DNA from: Gilvibacter sp. SZ-19
GTDB taxonomy: Bacteria; Bacteroidota; Bacteroidia; Flavobacteriales; Flavobacteriaceae
DNA: 64,000 bases
Reading direction: 5' to 3'
Assembly: GCF_002163875.1 (NCBI RefSeq)
Contig: NZ_CP019333.1
Coordinates: 2,596,864 to 2,660,863, forward strand
In this document: positions 61,297-64,000 of the stretch, piece after piece
Layout: each line of letters begins with the position of its first letter
How positions within the stretch are numbered: position 1 is the stretch's first letter
Position numbers and translations under genes: made by a program
Notes under the pieces: generated by a model
Told to the model about the DNA's origin: nothing
Seen by the model: only the letters and a program-made list of their open reading frames with translations
Database searches by the model: none

Positions 61297-62946
61297 ATGC
61301 TAGCAATTTTATCCTTCGTAGGCTTTACCGCAATGGTGGGTGTGATCTCTTATTTAGCAACCCGAAAAACAGACGAAAATACCAGTGACGGTTATTTTCT
61401 CGGTGGCCGAAGTCTTACGGCTGGTGTCATTGCCGGCTCGCTCTTATTGACCAACCTTTCCACAGAACAGATCGTGGGTCTTAACGGATCTGCTTACGAT
61501 CAAGGTATCTTGGTAATGGCTTGGGAAACCCTTGCAGCGATTGCTATAGTTGTAACTGCTTTATTTCTATTACCACGCTATTTAAAAGGCGGACTCACAA
61601 CGGTACCTACATTTTTGGCCAACCGTTTTGATGTCACCACAAAGACATTGACATCCGGTTTGTTCTTAACAGGTTATGTAGTTGTACTGTTACCTGTTAT
61701 TCTTTACTCCGGATCCTTGGCGATCTCCAATATGTTTGGGATCCCAGAATTATTAGGCGTTTCAGATACCGCAGCACTGTGGATCTGTGTTTGGGGAATT
61801 GGTATTATCGGTTCCATTTATGCCGTATTTGGAGGGCTGAAGGCAGTAGCCGTTTCTGACACTATCAATGCCATTGGCTTACTCATAGGAGGATTGCTTA
61901 TTCCTATCTTCGGACTGATGGCCATAGGTGATGGCAGCATCATGGAGGGCTGGACTACCCTTACTGAGGCGAACCCGGAGAAATTTGAAGCTATGGGGAG
62001 CAATACCAGTGCGATCCCATTCTCTACGATATTTACAGGAATGATGCTGGTTCAACTTTTCTACTGGGGAACCAACCAACAGATCATTCAGCGTGCCTTG
62101 GCAGCTAAAAACCTTAAAGAAGGCCAGAAAGGATTGATCCTGGCTTCTTTTATTAAAATATTAGGCCCTGTGATCGTGGTATTGCCCGGTATTATCACCT
62201 TCCATTATTTCCAAGGCGGATTGGAGCAGGCCGATGCGGCTTATCCACGTTTGGTTAATGCCGTATTGCCTTCTGCATGGCTCGGTTTCTTTGCAGCCGT
62301 GCTCTTTGGTGCGATCTTGAGTTCGTTCAATTCTGTACTTAACAGTTCGGTGACCCTTTTCGGGATAGACATCTACAAGCAACATATAAACAAAGACGCC
62401 GACGAAAAGACCGTAGTTAAGAACGGAAAGACCTTTGGAGTAATACTTGCATTGGCTTCTATGTTCATTGCGCCACAATTGGCCAATGCTGGATCGCTGT
62501 TCGACTACTTACAAGAAGTAAACGGAATCTATTCGATTCCTATTCTAACCATCATTGTGATTGGTTATTTGACCAAGCGTGTACCGGCATTAGCGGCCAA
62601 GATAGGGTTGCTGTCAGGTTCTTTACTTTATATTTTGAGCCAGTTCATTATGCAACCTCATTTTGTCGGTAAGGCCTTAGAAGACGCAGCGGCAAGAGGG
62701 ATCACTGACGCTGAACAGTTAGCGGCGATAGAAGCGGGAGCCTATCCTCACTTCTTACACGTAATGGCGATCTTATTTGTTTTAAATACTTTGATCATGC
62801 TTGCCATCGGAAAGTGGAAGCCGAGAGAAACGCCTTATGTTCAAAAGTATACCGAGCAGGTCGATATTGAACCGTGGAAACACGTTAAGCTCGCCGGCGC
62901 TATAGTGGTGATCATAGTGATCGGTACTTATGTGTATTTCCAATAA
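61297..62946 (+). CDS. SSS family sodium/sugar symporter
   Basis: The 549-residue inner-membrane carrier has about fourteen helices. Family features are the N-terminal SDGYFLGGRSLTAGVIAGSLLLTNLSTEQIVGLNG, GGLKAVAVSDTINAIG and YWGTNQQIIQRALAAK, which match the sodium/galactose-glucose branch (SglT/YidK). It should import the monosaccharide released by GH3, using the sodium gradient. It is separated from the sus operon by a terminator and ends at its own hairpin, so it may be transcribed independently. Confidence 0.93.
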   Translation: MLAILSFVGFTAMVGVISYLATRKTDENTSDGYFLGGRSLTAGVIAGSLLLTNLSTEQIVGLNGSAYDQGILVMAWETLAAIAIVVTALFLLPRYLKGGLTTVPTFLANRFDVTTKTLTSGLFLTGYVVVLLPVILYSGSLAISNMFGIPELLGVSDTAALWICVWGIGIIGSIYAVFGGLKAVAVSDTINAIGLLIGGLLIPIFGLMAIGDGSIMEGWTTLTEANPEKFEAMGSNTSAIPFSTIFTGMMLVQLFYWGTNQQIIQRALAAKNLKEGQKGLILASFIKILGPVIVVLPGIITFHYFQGGLEQADAAYPRLVNAVLPSAWLGFFAAVLFGAILSSFNSVLNSSVTLFGIDIYKQHINKDADEKTVVKNGKTFGVILALASMFIAPQLANAGSLFDYLQEVNGIYSIPILTIIVIGYLTKRVPALAAKIGLLSGSLLYILSQFIMQPHFVGKALEDAAARGITDAEQLAAIEAGAYPHFLHVMAILFVLNTLIMLAIGKWKPRETPYVQKYTEQVDIEPWKHVKLAGAIVVIIVIGTYVYFQ

Positions 62947-62950
62947 CAAA

Positions 62951-62978
62951 AAAGGCGCTCAGTGAGCGCCTTCTTTTT
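62951..62978 (+). terminator. Terminator of symporter gene
   Basis: AAGGCGCTC (62952-62960) and GAGCGCCTT (62964-62972) form a perfect 9-bp stem with an AGT loop, followed by CTTTTT. Confidence 0.9.
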
Positions 62979-63105
62979 AATATCAACTATAATAGCGACC
63001 CTTAACGGGCTAAAAATTCACTAATAGATGCTATTATTACTTCCTTAAAAGTAAAAGTAGCCTAAATATTGAGTCTGCAAAGCTTGTGCAGCTAAGAAAG
63101 ACCCA

Positions 63106-63133
63106 CGAAAACGTTTGCGTGTTGATAAGTTTG
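63106..63133 (+). promoter_or_regulatory. LacI-type operator overlapping the lacI promoter
   Basis: CGAAAACGTTTGCG (63106-63119) is a 14-bp near-palindrome with a central CG, the usual form of LacI-family operators. Seven bases later comes an exact -7 element, TAAGTTTG (63126-63133). A further inverted repeat CTGCA/TGCAG lies at 63075-63091. The 297-bp spacer otherwise holds no gene. Autoregulation is inferred. Confidence 0.5.
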
Positions 63134-63243
63134 CGTATTTTAACACTTTCTAAAATTTTACGGACGAATACTACAGAATCGAGAATATTTCGGCCTTTGA
63201 TTATCAATTGTTTAGCACTTTTTAGAATCCTACAATAGAGCCT

Positions 63244-64000
63244 ATGCCAAAAATGACCTTAAAGAAGATCGCCTCAGAATTAGAGGTGTCTATCTCTACC
63301 GTATCAAAAGCATTAAAGGACAGCCACGAAATTGGGGAGGAAACCCGCAAGAAAATCCAGGCATTTGCCGCCTTGTACAATTACAAGCCCAATAATATAG
63401 CCTTGAGCCTAAAGAATCAACGGGCTCATACCATAGGGATCATTATTCCGGAGATCGTCCATCATTTTTTTACTACGGTAATTCAAGGCGTAGAGGAGGA
63501 GGCCAACAGTAGAGGTTATAATGTGGTAATTGGACTCTCTAACGAGTCATTTGCCAAAGAGGTGCACAACATGGATACCCTAGCCAACGGGAGTATAGAT
63601 GGCTTTATCATCTCCGTAGCAAAAGAAACCCTGCTTAAAAAAGACTATCACCATTTGCGTGAGACCATAAACCAAGGAATGCCAATTGTGATAGTGGATA
63701 GGGATCTGCCAGATCTGGACACCGATAAAGTAGTGGTAGACGACGTGCGTGGCGCTCGAACAGCAGTGTCTTACTTGGTAGATCAGGGTTGTTCCAATAT
63801 TGGTATCATTACCACCAACGATCATGTCAATGTAGGTAAGCTTAGGTATATGGGCTATCAGAAAGCCTTGAAAGATGCAGGCCAGGAAGAAATGTCGCAG
63901 CGGGTGTTAAAACTAGATGACGATATGGACACTATAGCGCAGAGTGATGCCTTAGATATGGCCATAGGCGCTTACTTAGATAAAAACCCTGACCTGGATG
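63244..64000 (+). CDS. LacI family transcriptional regulator, cut by window end
   Basis: The reading frame starts at ATG 63244 and remains open to the end of the window (252 codons seen; the family usually has about 340). The N-terminal HTH is clear: TLKKIASELEVSISTVSKALK (residues about 5-25 in this order), followed by the hinge region NNIALSLKNQRAHTIGIIIP. The periplasmic-binding-protein-like domain includes VIQGVEEEANSRGYNVVIGLSN and GSIDGFIIS. It probably senses a sugar and controls the symporter or neighbouring sugar genes, and perhaps itself through the operator upstream. Confidence 0.95.
   Translation, partial: MPKMTLKKIASELEVSISTVSKALKDSHEIGEETRKKIQAFAALYNYKPNNIALSLKNQRAHTIGIIIPEIVHHFFTTVIQGVEEEANSRGYNVVIGLSNESFAKEVHNMDTLANGSIDGFIISVAKETLLKKDYHHLRETINQGMPIVIVDRDLPDLDTDKVVVDDVRGARTAVSYLVDQGCSNIGIITTNDHVNVGKLRYMGYQKALKDAGQEEMSQRVLKLDDDMDTIAQSDALDMAIGAYLDKNPDLD

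Noticed and set aside
63580-63825. 81-codon minus-strand frame near the right edge
   Set aside because: It lies wholly inside the LacI regulator gene in antisense and has no supporting features.

Overview
The window looks like part of a marine Flavobacteriaceae (Bacteroidota) chromosome. The evidence is promoters of the TAnnTTTG type, lipobox-bearing SusC/SusD genes, a type IX secretion sorting domain, a proteorhodopsin with an adjacent blh retinal-forming gene, and a tpx-dgkA-ftsK-lolA-lptF-ribB gene run of the sort seen in flavobacteria. Nearly every gene is intact. I see no insertion sequences, prophage, rRNA or CRISPR. One tRNA (Ser, UGA) is present.

Layout. 1-2 kb: two lipoproteins of unknown function. 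2.1-3.8 kb: green-type proteorhodopsin and Blh, divergently transcribed around a 104-bp spacer that carries four alternating TGTTTAA/TTAAACA sites. 3.9-7.3 kb: an M28 peptidase and an unknown two-gene operon (134-aa protein plus a 598-aa secreted coiled-coil protein). 7.36-8.06 kb: tRNA-Ser, then about 570 bp of nested palindromes and direct repeats with no credible gene. 8.1-11.9 kb: membrane LytTR regulator, serine hydrolase with a membrane tail, DUF418 protein. 12-15 kb: three secreted proteins of unknown role, one a thioredoxin-like/MORN fusion. 15.2-20.3 kb: a large AsmA-like protein and small proteins. 20.3-22.9 kb: operon of a small exported protein, a SulP bicarbonate-type transporter and a beta-carbonic anhydrase. 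23-25.7 kb: TSUP permease, nitroreductase and a KdnA-like aminotransferase. 25.7-34.6 kb: minus-strand housekeeping block (nhaC, tpx, dgkA, ftsK, lolA, lptF, ribB). 34.7-37.2 kb: Cys/Met PLP enzyme divergent from an Lrp regulator and a CPBP membrane protein. 37.3-45.7 kb: lpdA, a large unknown secreted protein, pabB, tilS, dsbD.

46-64 kb: a beta-1,3-glucan (laminarin-type) utilisation locus. A membrane-spanning one-component regulator (beta-propeller, Y_Y_Y, TM, LuxR-like HTH) precedes susC, susD, a surface lipoprotein with three tandem binding-type modules, a GH16, a GH3, a second GH16, a type IX-secreted protein, a Na+/sugar symporter and a LacI regulator cut by the window end. The inferred flow is surface capture and endo-cleavage by the lipoproteins and GH16 enzymes, uptake through SusCD, trimming to glucose by GH3 and uptake by the symporter.

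The strongest unexplained signals are the spaced operator array between proteorhodopsin and blh, and the palindrome mosaic behind tRNA-Ser. Other points of note are the unknown 5.1-7.3 kb operon, the triplicated module lipoprotein, and a secreted protein whose signal peptide is preceded in frame by a TGA stop.
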